Source: Lentisphaerae bacterium ADurb.Bin082 | GTDB lineage: Bacteria > Verrucomicrobiota > Lentisphaeria > Oligosphaerales > Oligosphaeraceae | Length of the DNA: 64,000 bases | Direction of reading: 5' to 3' | Assembly: GCA_002070945.1 (NCBI GenBank) | Contig: MWEG01000023.1 | Coordinates: 1-64,000, forward strand | Shown here: positions 1 to 9,212 of the stretch, piece by piece | How positions within the stretch are numbered: the first letter of the stretch is position 1 | Layout: the number at the start of each line of letters is the position of its first letter | Program-made: the position numbers and the translations under genes | The notes under the pieces: model-generated | What the model was told of the DNA's origin: nothing | Seen by the model: only the letters and a program-made list of their open reading frames with translations | The model's database searches: none

Positions 1-93
1 CTATGCCCAAATTCCCGGATGGCAAACCAGAAGAGGAGCGAATCTGAAAATTCAAAATTTGATTTCGCATCGCTGTAGTTTCGCTGACTCGGA

Positions 94-121
94 TTGACAA
101 GAGCTATCAACTGTATATCTT
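94..121 (+). promoter_or_regulatory. Candidate sigma70 promoter for the kinase gene
   Basis: A perfect -35 hexamer TTGACA lies at 94-99, followed after 16 bp by TATCTT at 116-121 (four of six matches to the -10 consensus). It sits about 100 bp before the kinase start and no other gene lies between. The match is by eye only. Confidence 0.45.
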
Positions 122-218
122 AATCTTAATTGCCTAAATATGCAAGGTTGACTGAACAACGTTCCGCCAACTGTTGCATAATGCATCCCAGGGAAAATCG
201 CACCTCCCTTATTCAGCT

Positions 219-3200
219 ATGACAAACAGACTGGAACCAGCACCCAGCCTTAATCTCCCGGCAGGACGAAAAGTCGACGACTACACTATCGTCGAACCGA
301 TCGGCAAAGGCGGCATGGGAGAAGTATACTTGGCAACAGACGCCCGCAAGCCGGCGACGTTCTATGCTGCCCTAAAAATCCTGTACCCACACCTGGCAAA
401 AAAATCAGGCGACTATACTCGCCGATTTCTGCGCGAAGCGCGCATCGCCAAGCAATTCAACCACCCCAACCTGGTCCAAATCTATGGATGCAACTTTTGC
501 ACACAGGAAGGCTTTTATTACATTGCCCAGGAATACATCGGCGGCGGCTCGCTGCGACAACTGATCGTCAATGACACCGTCCTGACCGAAGCCGATGCCC
601 TTCGCATAGGCATCGGGGTCGCTAAAGCGCTCGAAGCATCGCACAAGCTCGAAATCGTCCATCGTGACATCAAGCCAGACAATATCATGTTCACCCTGGA
701 CGGAACCATCAAGCTGACCGACTGGGGCATCGCTAAAAACAACCGGCAGGCTTCCCTTGGAACGTTCCCAAACCGTGAGATGACCATGCATAATGCGTTC
801 ATCGGAACGCCCCTCTATGCATCACCAGAACAATTGCGGGACTCACGCAGCGTCGACATCCGTGCTGACATCTACAGCCTGGGGGCGACCATCTATTACT
901 CGCTGGTCGGGAAACCGCCGCTGAGCGGAGCGACCGAAATGGAGTCGCTCTGCGTCATTCTCACCCAGCCAGCCCCAGATGTGCGCCATGCACGGCCCGA
1001 CATCTCTGAAAAGACAGCCGCCACCCTGGCCGTCATGCTGGCCAAAAACCCGGAAGAACGACCGCAGAATCCAACGGCACTGCTGGCTGAATTCCTCGAG
1101 GCAGCACAAATATTCAGCCAGCAAAATGACATCCCGCTGGATGAATTGACCTCAGGAACGGGAGTCCGAGGCCTGGAAAAACACCAGCGCCCCAATGAGG
1201 CTGACGAACCGCGCCGCCCGCCCGTAGTCGAGCTGCCGCCAGAGCCAACGCCGCCAAAACACCACACTCAACCGCAGACCAGACCAGAGCCGCCACAACG
1301 GCCATCAACCGAAGTCCAGACAGGAACAGGCTCCTTCCTTGACGACCTGGGCGAGACTCTCTCCGAAAGGCAAACCTACACCAACAGGCAACCACCCACT
1401 GTAAGCAAAAACGCTCAACCACCGCAAACGCCGCCGCCAGCAATAGCCCCTGAACCTGAACCCGAACCTGAACCGCCACTCGAACCTGAACCCCAGCCCG
1501 AACTGGCTCACCCCAAAAGAGCCGCAGTTGACCCCAGACGGCGCAACCGGGACTCGCAACAATCCTCTGCGCCCACCGCCGCAGCGCACTCCCCTGAGTC
1601 CGCCAAACCGGGAGTCGGCCTGTTCTGGAAACTGGTCATGACCATTTTCGTACTCACGGTCGGCTTGCTCGGCGGATGGTACGCCAAGCCATGTCTCAGC
1701 TCCTACCGATTATATAGCCAATGCCGCCAATTATGTCGCCAAGGCGAAAAAGCCATGGATGAAAAGGATTACGCCCTGGCTGTGGAATATTACGAAAAGG
1801 CGCAGCAAATCGGAAAACTTAATGAGGGGCATCAAAAACAGCTGGAAAAGGCCAGGAGCGGCGTCAGATTCCAGGAACTCATCGCCAAAGCAAAAGAGTA
1901 TGAATCGAAGTCACCGCCGGATTGGGAACACGCCCTGGAGTCCTATGAAAAAGCCTGTGAAATCGAAGGATTTGAAAACGACAAAACCGCCATCGCCGGC
2001 AAGACGAGAGCAGGAAACGGCGTCAAATACATAGAAAAACTGGCTGAAGCCAACGCCGCTGTCCAACGACGTGACTGGCAAGCCGCCGACCAAGCGCTCA
2101 CCAAAATAGAAAAAATCCCCGACTCCGGAGCCAATAACGAAATAGCCCTGCGACGCCGATTGGTCAATGCCGAAATACCATACCGCGACCAGCTCAAAAA
2201 GGCCGAAAGCGAAGACCTGGAAAAGGCCGAAAGCCATTTTCGGCAGGCGCTCGCCGTAGAGCGTGACGAAGTTGCCTGGAAAATACTGCTGCCTGGCCAA
2301 CCCTTCAACTACCAAGAAGCAGCCGATGGACTGGCAAAGCGCCTGATCCAAAAAGCGGAAAAGCTGGCCGAAGATAAAAAATTCGCCGACGCCGAAGGCA
2401 CCTTGGCAAAAATTCTCTCTCCGCCTGAAAATGTGGACGACAAAGTCCAGGAAAGGCTGCTTGGGGACCTCACCCCCGACGTCCTCGCTCAGGTGAAAGA
2501 GTGCCGCCAAGATATCACAGCCCAGAAGGAAGGCTACAAAAACGCAAAGGCCAAAGCAGATTTCGACACAGCCATGCACTTCGTCGAAGTCGCACTGGCA
2601 GGAAATGACCTCGGCACGGCCGTCACCCACTTCCGGGAAGCTGTTGACATTGCCGAAAAAGCCAATCAGCCCGAATGGCGCAAGCAGGCGGAACGGCAAG
2701 TCCATGAAGCGACGTCAAAGCTACTTGACCAAGTTGAATCCAGTCTCGATGCACTCGTGAAGGACGAAAACAACCTCCAGACGGCCGAAAACAACCTCCT
2801 GAAAGCAAAAGAGATACTCCCTGAACTGCTTGCCGAGCAAGAACGGAACCAGCTCGAAAAAAGAATCAACACCCTCGTAAAACGCCTGCAGGACGCAGAA
2901 CGTGAGAAACACGTCTTCAACTACCTCGCCAAGCTGGAAAACTCCGAACGCTTCTTGAACCAGGCAAAATTGCAGGAGAATGACGTTGAGGCCAAAATCA
3001 GCCACCTGAACACAGCCGCCAAGAGCCAAGGGGAGGCCTTCGGCAATTGGCAGAAAATCAAAGACATCGATCCCGAAGCCAAACTCGAAAACTATCTCAC
3101 CAACAGCAAAAAAAGCTACTCCGCCATCAGCAATGATTTGGTCACGGAGCTGTCCGAACTCGGCGAAAGCCAGCTAGAACTCAGCAAAGAGCAGGATGTA

Positions 3201-4730
3201 AGCGAAGGCGCTGTCAGCTTCACCCATTGCTCTCTGGCGGAAAAATGCTTTCAACTTATCAAAAATCTGCCTGATGACGCTCCGGGCAAAAGTAAAGCAG
3301 ACGAGGCTCTCAAGCAGGTCAAAAACGAAAATGACTTCCTTACACTGCTGGACAATGCCTGGACCTCAGCCCAAAAGAATGATTTTGACAGTGCCTATAG
3401 TAGCCTCAAGCAGGCCAATGCCTTGCCCGGCTATAGCAACGACCCACGAAGCACTGCGCTTCAAAAGCTCATCGACTCCAAGAAAAACGACATCGCCTCC
3501 CAGAAAAACGACGATGACTACAAGGATGCCATCGCCAAGGCACAAGAACTGGAAGCAAAACACCAATGGGAAAAAGCCGAAGAGCAGTATGTCAGCGCCC
3601 TTAAAATTCCAGGACGCGACCAGGACGCAACCGCCCTCCAAGGACGTGAACGCTGCCAAAAAGGGTCAAAGTATGACGAACACCTGAAAAGAGCCGAAGA
3701 GCATAAAACTAACAAGCAATGGCGGAACGCTGTCGAACAACTGTCAGAGGCGGAAAAGCTCAACGTCAACAACACGGAAATCGCTAAGCAATTGACTGAA
3801 ACACGCAAAGATTGGCATCGCGATCTCGACCAACGGCTTGAAGACCAATTGAAACAAGATAAACTTTCCCCTGACGTTTGGAAATGCGTCTCGAACCTTT
3901 TGACCGAAGCCCAGACTATCGGAGGCGACTTTAAAAATGATCGGTCGCTCAATGCCAAAGTCTATGAGGCCGTTTCCAACGACGCACGAACTGCCTGGGC
4001 CAAAGAAAAATGGGACGTTGCCGAGTCCCTGGTCAAAAAGGCAAAAGAAATCCCAGGACATGAAAAAGACGACGCCATCGCCAGGGAACTCTACACGGCA
4101 ATCTGCGATAAAGCCGATCAAATCTTCCAGGGCGGCAAGACCGACGACGCCAAGAAGCTTTTCGGAAGAGCGCAAAATCTCGGGCTGAAAGACCCGGAAA
4201 ACCGAGCTTCAGAGGGAATCGCAAAATGCGAAGGAGCCCAAAATGCCGCCAAGGGCTTTGACGATACCAAAGATACCCTTGAACAGGAATGCCAGACCCT
4301 GCTAACAGAAAAATACATCAAGAATCCTGCCGACACTTTCAATTTCCAGAGCTGTCTGCAAGATTGCTGGAACTTGCTCCAAGACCTGCCCGAAAATCAA
4401 CGCGAGCTGAAAGAGACCGCTCTCAAAACGATGGTCATCGAAGACTGCCTGACTACAATGTCCAAAAACTTGCGATATGACTTTGACGTCCTGGCCATGA
4501 CCGAGGAAAATCAATCCAAAGCCAAACGTGACTTCCTCACGCTCCTCAACACCTGCGATGAAATCACCAACGGCGCTATCAGCGCGCTTGACAACACGCA
4601 TCCCCTCCGCCAAAACGTCAGCGCCTTCTTTGAACACAATCCTCAACCGCCGCTCTGGACGCCTGATCCAGCCAACACTAAAATAATTTCCTGGCTGGCG
4701 CCACTAGTCGCCAAAAATCACCAGGAATAG
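219..4730 (+). CDS. Giant transmembrane Ser/Thr protein kinase with helical-repeat C-terminal region
   Basis: A PknB-type (Hanks) kinase of 1503 residues. Visible motifs: glycine loop IGKGGMGEVY at 28-37, ATP-anchoring Lys53 in ALKIL, Glu73 in REARIAKQF, catalytic HRDIKPDN with Asp150, and SPE at 202-204. The magnesium-binding DFG triplet is DWG (168-170), a conservative variant that keeps the Asp. A Pro/Glu-rich linker (about 330-460) leads to one membrane segment at about 468-488 (FWKLVMTIFVLTVGLLGGWY). The remaining ~1000 residues are charged alpha-helical repeats of TPR/coiled-coil type, probably periplasmic, with recurring units such as AEKLAEDKKFADAEGTL. The start is the ATG at 219; an in-frame TTG at 174 would add 15 residues, and neither has a clear ribosome site. 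Two lipoprotein genes follow on the same strand, so the extracellular arm may contact them (inference). Kinase assignment is secure; the ligand is unknown. Confidence 0.9.
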   Translation: MTNRLEPAPSLNLPAGRKVDDYTIVEPIGKGGMGEVYLATDARKPATFYAALKILYPHLAKKSGDYTRRFLREARIAKQFNHPNLVQIYGCNFCTQEGFYYIAQEYIGGGSLRQLIVNDTVLTEADALRIGIGVAKALEASHKLEIVHRDIKPDNIMFTLDGTIKLTDWGIAKNNRQASLGTFPNREMTMHNAFIGTPLYASPEQLRDSRSVDIRADIYSLGATIYYSLVGKPPLSGATEMESLCVILTQPAPDVRHARPDISEKTAATLAVMLAKNPEERPQNPTALLAEFLEAAQIFSQQNDIPLDELTSGTGVRGLEKHQRPNEADEPRRPPVVELPPEPTPPKHHTQPQTRPEPPQRPSTEVQTGTGSFLDDLGETLSERQTYTNRQPPTVSKNAQPPQTPPPAIAPEPEPEPEPPLEPEPQPELAHPKRAAVDPRRRNRDSQQSSAPTAAAHSPESAKPGVGLFWKLVMTIFVLTVGLLGGWYAKPCLSSYRLYSQCRQLCRQGEKAMDEKDYALAVEYYEKAQQIGKLNEGHQKQLEKARSGVRFQELIAKAKEYESKSPPDWEHALESYEKACEIEGFENDKTAIAGKTRAGNGVKYIEKLAEANAAVQRRDWQAADQALTKIEKIPDSGANNEIALRRRLVNAEIPYRDQLKKAESEDLEKAESHFRQALAVERDEVAWKILLPGQPFNYQEAADGLAKRLIQKAEKLAEDKKFADAEGTLAKILSPPENVDDKVQERLLGDLTPDVLAQVKECRQDITAQKEGYKNAKAKADFDTAMHFVEVALAGNDLGTAVTHFREAVDIAEKANQPEWRKQAERQVHEATSKLLDQVESSLDALVKDENNLQTAENNLLKAKEILPELLAEQERNQLEKRINTLVKRLQDAEREKHVFNYLAKLENSERFLNQAKLQENDVEAKISHLNTAAKSQGEAFGNWQKIKDIDPEAKLENYLTNSKKSYSAISNDLVTELSELGESQLELSKEQDVSEGAVSFTHCSLAEKCFQLIKNLPDDAPGKSKADEALKQVKNENDFLTLLDNAWTSAQKNDFDSAYSSLKQANALPGYSNDPRSTALQKLIDSKKNDIASQKNDDDYKDAIAKAQELEAKHQWEKAEEQYVSALKIPGRDQDATALQGRERCQKGSKYDEHLKRAEEHKTNKQWRNAVEQLSEAEKLNVNNTEIAKQLTETRKDWHRDLDQRLEDQLKQDKLSPDVWKCVSNLLTEAQTIGGDFKNDRSLNAKVYEAVSNDARTAWAKEKWDVAESLVKKAKEIPGHEKDDAIARELYTAICDKADQIFQGGKTDDAKKLFGRAQNLGLKDPENRASEGIAKCEGAQNAAKGFDDTKDTLEQECQTLLTEKYIKNPADTFNFQSCLQDCWNLLQDLPENQRELKETALKTMVIEDCLTTMSKNLRYDFDVLAMTEENQSKAKRDFLTLLNTCDEITNGAISALDNTHPLRQNVSAFFEHNPQPPLWTPDPANTKIISWLAPLVAKNHQE

Positions 4731-4785
4731 CCAGCCCAGAAGTCAACCGGTTTAACGCCATCGCCCATAACAGGAAAGAAAGGCC

Positions 4786-5607
4786 ATGCTGAAAAAATAC
4801 CTCGCCACCACCGCCATCCTGACCATCATGATACTCGCCTCCGGCTGCAAGGTAATACCGACCGAGGAGCAAATCAAAGCAGAAAACGCCAGGCTTGACA
4901 AATCCATCACCGATCTGAATCGGCTCATCACCGATCAAGAACTACACATTGGCCGCAAACAAAAACAAATCAATTACCTACAGAAAAAAATCGACGTCCT
5001 GGAGAAAGAGACGTACAACAGCCGCGTCAACATCACCTACACCCGCCGCCAGGTCAAAGACACCTTCACGGCTATGCAAAAAGTCATCGCTGACAGCGAA
5101 GACCAGCTCTTCGACTGCCTCATCGGCAACGCCCCCATCCCCCGCACCAGCGCGTTCGATCCCGAACGGCCGACCATCCTCGTCGACCAAAAAAACAAAA
5201 TCTATGAGGCTATCCTCTTTTGCGGCGGCGAAATTTACTGCAACAACCCCGTTGAAGTACGCTTTTGCATCCTCCGTCCCGGTAAAAACCAAACCGACAA
5301 GCTTGTCATTGAAAGCGTCAGCCAGCCCTTTACCTGTCCGGCGTCGGGGTACCACTCCCTGACTTTCGACCGCGCCCAGCGACTCAAGGCCCGGCCAGGA
5401 AGCTTCATCGGACTCTACATCAACCCAGGCAACAAAATCGCCTTTGACGCCTACGGCACTGGCCAGACCTGCCACGCCATCGTCAAAAAACTCATCCCCG
5501 GCGAAACCAGCGTCACCTTGCCGCCCGACCATGCCGCCTCAGCCAGCGACCAGCCTAACGGAAGAGCCTACTCCTTCCGGCTCTTCGGCAGCACCTACTT
5601 AGAGTAA
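4786..5607 (+). CDS. Lipoprotein with coiled coil and beta-rich domain
   Basis: A 273-residue protein with a lipoprotein signal (MLKKYLATTAILTIMILASGC), the lipobox LASGC placing the acylated Cys at residue 21. Residues 25-85 are strongly helical and charged (probable coiled coil). The remainder looks beta-rich and ends in AYSFRLFGSTYLE. The next gene encodes a paralogue with the same layout and the ending AYSFRLWGFKR, so the two probably arose by tandem duplication. It lies 55 bp after the kinase gene and has the A/G-rich stretch GGAAAGAAAGG before its ATG. Family not recognised. Role near the kinase's extracytoplasmic helical arm is only a guess. Confidence 0.8.
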   Translation: MLKKYLATTAILTIMILASGCKVIPTEEQIKAENARLDKSITDLNRLITDQELHIGRKQKQINYLQKKIDVLEKETYNSRVNITYTRRQVKDTFTAMQKVIADSEDQLFDCLIGNAPIPRTSAFDPERPTILVDQKNKIYEAILFCGGEIYCNNPVEVRFCILRPGKNQTDKLVIESVSQPFTCPASGYHSLTFDRAQRLKARPGSFIGLYINPGNKIAFDAYGTGQTCHAIVKKLIPGETSVTLPPDHAASASDQPNGRAYSFRLFGSTYLE

Positions 5608-5653
5608 TCCCCTTTGCCCATATACCGCCGCAACGACTTCCCGAGGAAAAACC

Positions 5654-6559
5654 ATGAACCATATCGACCATCCCAAGCCGACCTGCCTGCCGACCGCTGG
5701 AAACACCTGGCCCACAGTCAAAATCGCCTTGGCCCCGCTCCGCACAGCAGCATCCCTCGCACTCCTGATTGCCATCCTCACCAATGGGTGCCTCCCCCCT
5801 GATTGGCCAGACTATATCAAGGATAGACAAAACGAGGAGAAAAACCTGACAAACACAAAGCACCAACTAGTAAATAAACATTCCGACGTAGACACCCGCA
5901 GGAACTATCTCCAAGCTAAAGTTGCTGTCATGGAAAAGGAAAAAAGAGCCAACGAAGAATTCCTGTTCACGGCGCGCGGGAACATCCGCTCAATTTTCCA
6001 AAACCTGAAAAAAACCGTAGAAGTCGCCAGCAGCCTGCCCGACTGCTATCTCGGCGATGAAGTCATCGAACGCCAAAACATCTCTATGGACACCGGCCTC
6101 CTCCTCGTCGACCTCGGAAACCCGGCTCTTTTCGACATGACCCTAGTGGCTGGCGCCATCTACTCCGAATCGCCGGCTGCCGTGACCTTCTGCACAATCG
6201 GCGCCGTCCCAGACAAGCAGGGAGCTTATCAGGTGCTGTCCGTCGGACAGGAGGGAGTCAACTTCGAGGCTAAAGACAACACCCCCATCCAATTCGATGG
6301 CCGCTATGCTTTGCGCATCAAAGCCGGCGAATACGTCGGCCTTTATATTCCCGCTGGCACCCAGATGCATTACGACATCGCTGGCACAGGCAAGACATTC
6401 GCCGTCTCCATGGACGCTCCCCCAAAACGCAACATCCAGTTCGAACTGGACCCCAACGCCGCGCCGACTATAGGCGAAAATACAGCCGTCGACGACAATA
6501 AAAAACCGCTGGACTATAACCGTGCGTACTCGTTCCGGCTCTGGGGATTCAAGCGCTGA
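5654..6559 (+). CDS. Lipoprotein-like paralogue of the preceding gene
   Basis: A 301-residue protein. The hydrophobic segment is preceded by an unusually long ~28-residue N-terminus and ends in a lipobox-like LTNGC at about 42-46. A coiled coil follows (about 55-105) and then a beta-rich domain with the closing motif RAYSFRLWGF, matching RAYSFRLFG of the upstream gene. Other shared elements are the GLYI..G..M/IA.DAYGTG-like stretch (here GLYIPAGTQMHYDIAGTG, there GLYINPGNKIAFDAYGTG) before the end. A GAGG at 5643-5646 precedes the ATG at 5654. It lies 46 bp from the upstream paralogue and is probably co-transcribed. Function unknown; the paralogy is clear from the sequence. Confidence 0.78.
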   Translation: MNHIDHPKPTCLPTAGNTWPTVKIALAPLRTAASLALLIAILTNGCLPPDWPDYIKDRQNEEKNLTNTKHQLVNKHSDVDTRRNYLQAKVAVMEKEKRANEEFLFTARGNIRSIFQNLKKTVEVASSLPDCYLGDEVIERQNISMDTGLLLVDLGNPALFDMTLVAGAIYSESPAAVTFCTIGAVPDKQGAYQVLSVGQEGVNFEAKDNTPIQFDGRYALRIKAGEYVGLYIPAGTQMHYDIAGTGKTFAVSMDAPPKRNIQFELDPNAAPTIGENTAVDDNKKPLDYNRAYSFRLWGFKR

Positions 6560-6688
6560 ACAAACCCAGAGTCATCGTTCGCCGACTGATACTCAACGTT
6601 CCGACAGGCAGCAGAACAAGGGCGAGGGCCAGAGCCTCGGCGAGGCGCGACAGAAGACTGCCCCATTACCTCCAAACCCCGGCTGACC

Positions 6689-9133
6689 ATGCACCTGAAA
6701 AACATCACCCTGGAACTGAGCAGCAAGCCCTTCTTTGACGACTCCGAGGACACGATGCGCACAGTCTGCCAGCACCTGTTCCGGCAATGGCTGCCCCTGC
6801 TGGAAACCGCTGACCAGGTGTCTGTCCTGCTCTGGCTGGCTGACGGCAGCGAAATCCTCGAATACACCGGCGACCTGAACCAAACCTTCGAATGGGCCTA
6901 CTGGATCGGTCTGGCTAACCCCGCGCCACGCGACCACGACCTGCCGCCCAACCATCGCGCACGCCGGAACATCCACCTCTACCCGCAAAAATACCGTCCC
7001 GACGTCACCCCCCGAACCTACGGCTGGCTGAAACGGCTCACCGCCGTCATCCGCGAAACCGGCAAAAGCATCACCGGCAAGCCAATCCGCGTCGGCGAGA
7101 CCTTTGACAATGGCCCTGAATTCGCTATCTCGCCTTTCAAATACCAGCGCCATCGGGAAATCGCCCTCGCCCACACCGCCTACCCTAACAGCTTCGTAAC
7201 CTGCAACGCCATCCTCCATGCCGACCCCCAGCCCTACGCCGCCTTCCCCCAAGGCATCCCCGAAGGAACTACACTCGGACACTTCCTCGGTCGACAATTC
7301 CACGCCTTCGCCCGCGACCTGGGCTTCGACTACATCTGGCTCTCCAATGGCATGGGCTTCGGCATGGAAACCTGGGGCATCACTGGCAGCCTCTTTGACA
7401 AGCACCAGTTCAAACCCGAAAAAGCCGACCAAGCCACCGCTGAAATGCTCCGCTTCTGGCATGACTTCACCGACGCCTGCCCAGGCATGACCATCGAAAC
7501 CCGCGGCAGCAACCTCTCCGCCGGCGTCGAAATCGCCACTGACGCCGCGCCCCTGCGCGAACTCTACGCCAAAAACACCATTGTCCCGCCTGTCAATTCC
7601 CCCTGGGCCGCCCTCAACTTCAACACCGGACTGGAAATCGCCGCCTGGATGTCCCATGTAGCCGAACTGCCCGGCGACATCTTCCCCTTCCGCTTCTACA
7701 CCCACGACCCCTGGTGGCTCAACAGCCCCTGGCTGGACCGCTACGGCCGACAGCCCTGGGACATCTTCCTGCCCCTGTCCATCTGCCGCGTCACTGCCGA
7801 CGGCGCCGTCCAGACCCCCAACAGCATCGCCTTCCTCTCCGCCGACGACTCCTTGGGACGTCTGCCTGACCAGGTGCCGCGCGAAGTCATCCCGCACCTG
7901 TTCGAGGCGTTCGACAACGCGCCCGACGCCCCCGGACCGCTGGTCTTGGTCTATCCGTTCGACGAATACTCCGAACTGGTCCGCGGCCACGACCGTCACC
8001 CTGACCTGGTGTTCAACGAAGACTTCTTCCTGGGCGAGACCATCCAGTGCGGCACACCGCTCAACACCGTCATCAGCACCGGGAATTTCCGACGCCTGGC
8101 CGCCAGCGGCAACACTTGCCTGGATGCGTCCATCCTCATCATCCCGATCACCGCGACCGCCAATCCCGCCAACTGGGTCGCCATCACCACCCTCCTGAAT
8201 CGCGGCGTAAAGGCGATTTTCTACGGCACGCTGCGCCTCGCGCCCCCAGAACTCCTCGCCTTGCTGGGACTGCGCCGAGCCAGCGCCGTCACTGGCCAGG
8301 TGACGATCTCCTCATCCTTACCTGCCGACACCTTCGAACAGGGTCAGCCAGCTCGCCTTCTCCATGTCCTGCCCCAATTCATGGGCGGCGGCCTGGAAGC
8401 AACGGCCACCTCTGCGGCCCAGGTCTGCGTCCACGCCCGCCAAGGGAATCTCCGCCGCGTCGTCGCCAGTCGCAGTCGCAATGGCCAAGTCGCTTTCCTG
8501 CAAGCGCTCCTGCCTGCCAATCCCAATGTCAGCCCAAGCCGCCATTTCGACGCCCTGCCGCCAGACCAGTCTTTCCCAGCCCCAGACCTGATGCGACACC
8601 TGCTCGCCGACTTCGGCTGGCGACTGCACTTCCAAGCCTGGAAACCCAACACGATCCTGCCCCGCATAAATATTTCCCGACACCAGAACGCCTTCCGCTT
8701 CGCCCTGCTCGCCCGCGACACCACCGCCGCCATCTCCATCTCGACACCGTACGGCGCACCTATCCTCGACGAAATGGAAACCATGGTCGAACGCGACGCT
8801 GCTATCTGGCATCCGGACAAATGCTGGCATGCCGACTGCCGTTGCTTCGTCAAACAGCAGGCGCGAACCGTCATCGGCTGTAAAATCCTCTGGCCCTACA
8901 CTCCGGGCTACACTGGACGGCGCCTCTACACCGGCCTGAAAAACGCTGACGTGCGCTTTTTCCCGCCCCCTGGCTTTGACGACACCTTTGAGGCCATCGT
9001 CACCGAAGCGCACTTCTCCCACCCCAGCCATACCATCGGCCTGCCGGCAACACCGCCTGTCTGGGAAAACACCCCGGCCGGCCCCTGCGCCCTCTACCCC
9101 AACGTCACCGGCAACATCGCCGTAGCATGGTGA
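6689..9133 (+). CDS. Large glycoside-hydrolase-like protein of unknown specificity
   Basis: An 814-residue protein without an obvious signal peptide, so probably cytoplasmic. The first half has the texture of a (beta/alpha)8 enzyme, with strand-like hydrophobic runs ending in polar residues: VSVLLWLADGSE, FDYIWLSNGMGFGMETWG and FPFRFYTHDPWWLNSPW. The middle has a Rossmann-like stretch (LVLVYPFDEYSE, DASILIIPITA), as in the trimerisation or GATase-like domains that follow GH42-type barrels. I cannot place it in a numbered CAZy family and cannot name catalytic residues. It is 129 bp downstream of the lipoprotein pair with no clear ribosome site. The window is rich in such enzymes, which supports a carbohydrate role (inference). 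Confidence 0.72.
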   Translation: MHLKNITLELSSKPFFDDSEDTMRTVCQHLFRQWLPLLETADQVSVLLWLADGSEILEYTGDLNQTFEWAYWIGLANPAPRDHDLPPNHRARRNIHLYPQKYRPDVTPRTYGWLKRLTAVIRETGKSITGKPIRVGETFDNGPEFAISPFKYQRHREIALAHTAYPNSFVTCNAILHADPQPYAAFPQGIPEGTTLGHFLGRQFHAFARDLGFDYIWLSNGMGFGMETWGITGSLFDKHQFKPEKADQATAEMLRFWHDFTDACPGMTIETRGSNLSAGVEIATDAAPLRELYAKNTIVPPVNSPWAALNFNTGLEIAAWMSHVAELPGDIFPFRFYTHDPWWLNSPWLDRYGRQPWDIFLPLSICRVTADGAVQTPNSIAFLSADDSLGRLPDQVPREVIPHLFEAFDNAPDAPGPLVLVYPFDEYSELVRGHDRHPDLVFNEDFFLGETIQCGTPLNTVISTGNFRRLAASGNTCLDASILIIPITATANPANWVAITTLLNRGVKAIFYGTLRLAPPELLALLGLRRASAVTGQVTISSSLPADTFEQGQPARLLHVLPQFMGGGLEATATSAAQVCVHARQGNLRRVVASRSRNGQVAFLQALLPANPNVSPSRHFDALPPDQSFPAPDLMRHLLADFGWRLHFQAWKPNTILPRINISRHQNAFRFALLARDTTAAISISTPYGAPILDEMETMVERDAAIWHPDKCWHADCRCFVKQQARTVIGCKILWPYTPGYTGRRLYTGLKNADVRFFPPPGFDDTFEAIVTEAHFSHPSHTIGLPATPPVWENTPAGPCALYPNVTGNIAVAW

Positions 9134-9212
9134 GCAAGACAAAGGCGTTGTGACACTTATTCCGGTGTGCGCTATCAAATATCGCTTTCTGTCACTATAT
9201 ATTGCGCATTGC

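Noticed and set aside
1911-2705. Long antisense frame inside the giant kinase gene
   Set aside because: It is a shadow of the codon structure of the repeat-rich coding strand; the sense frame has clear domain logic.
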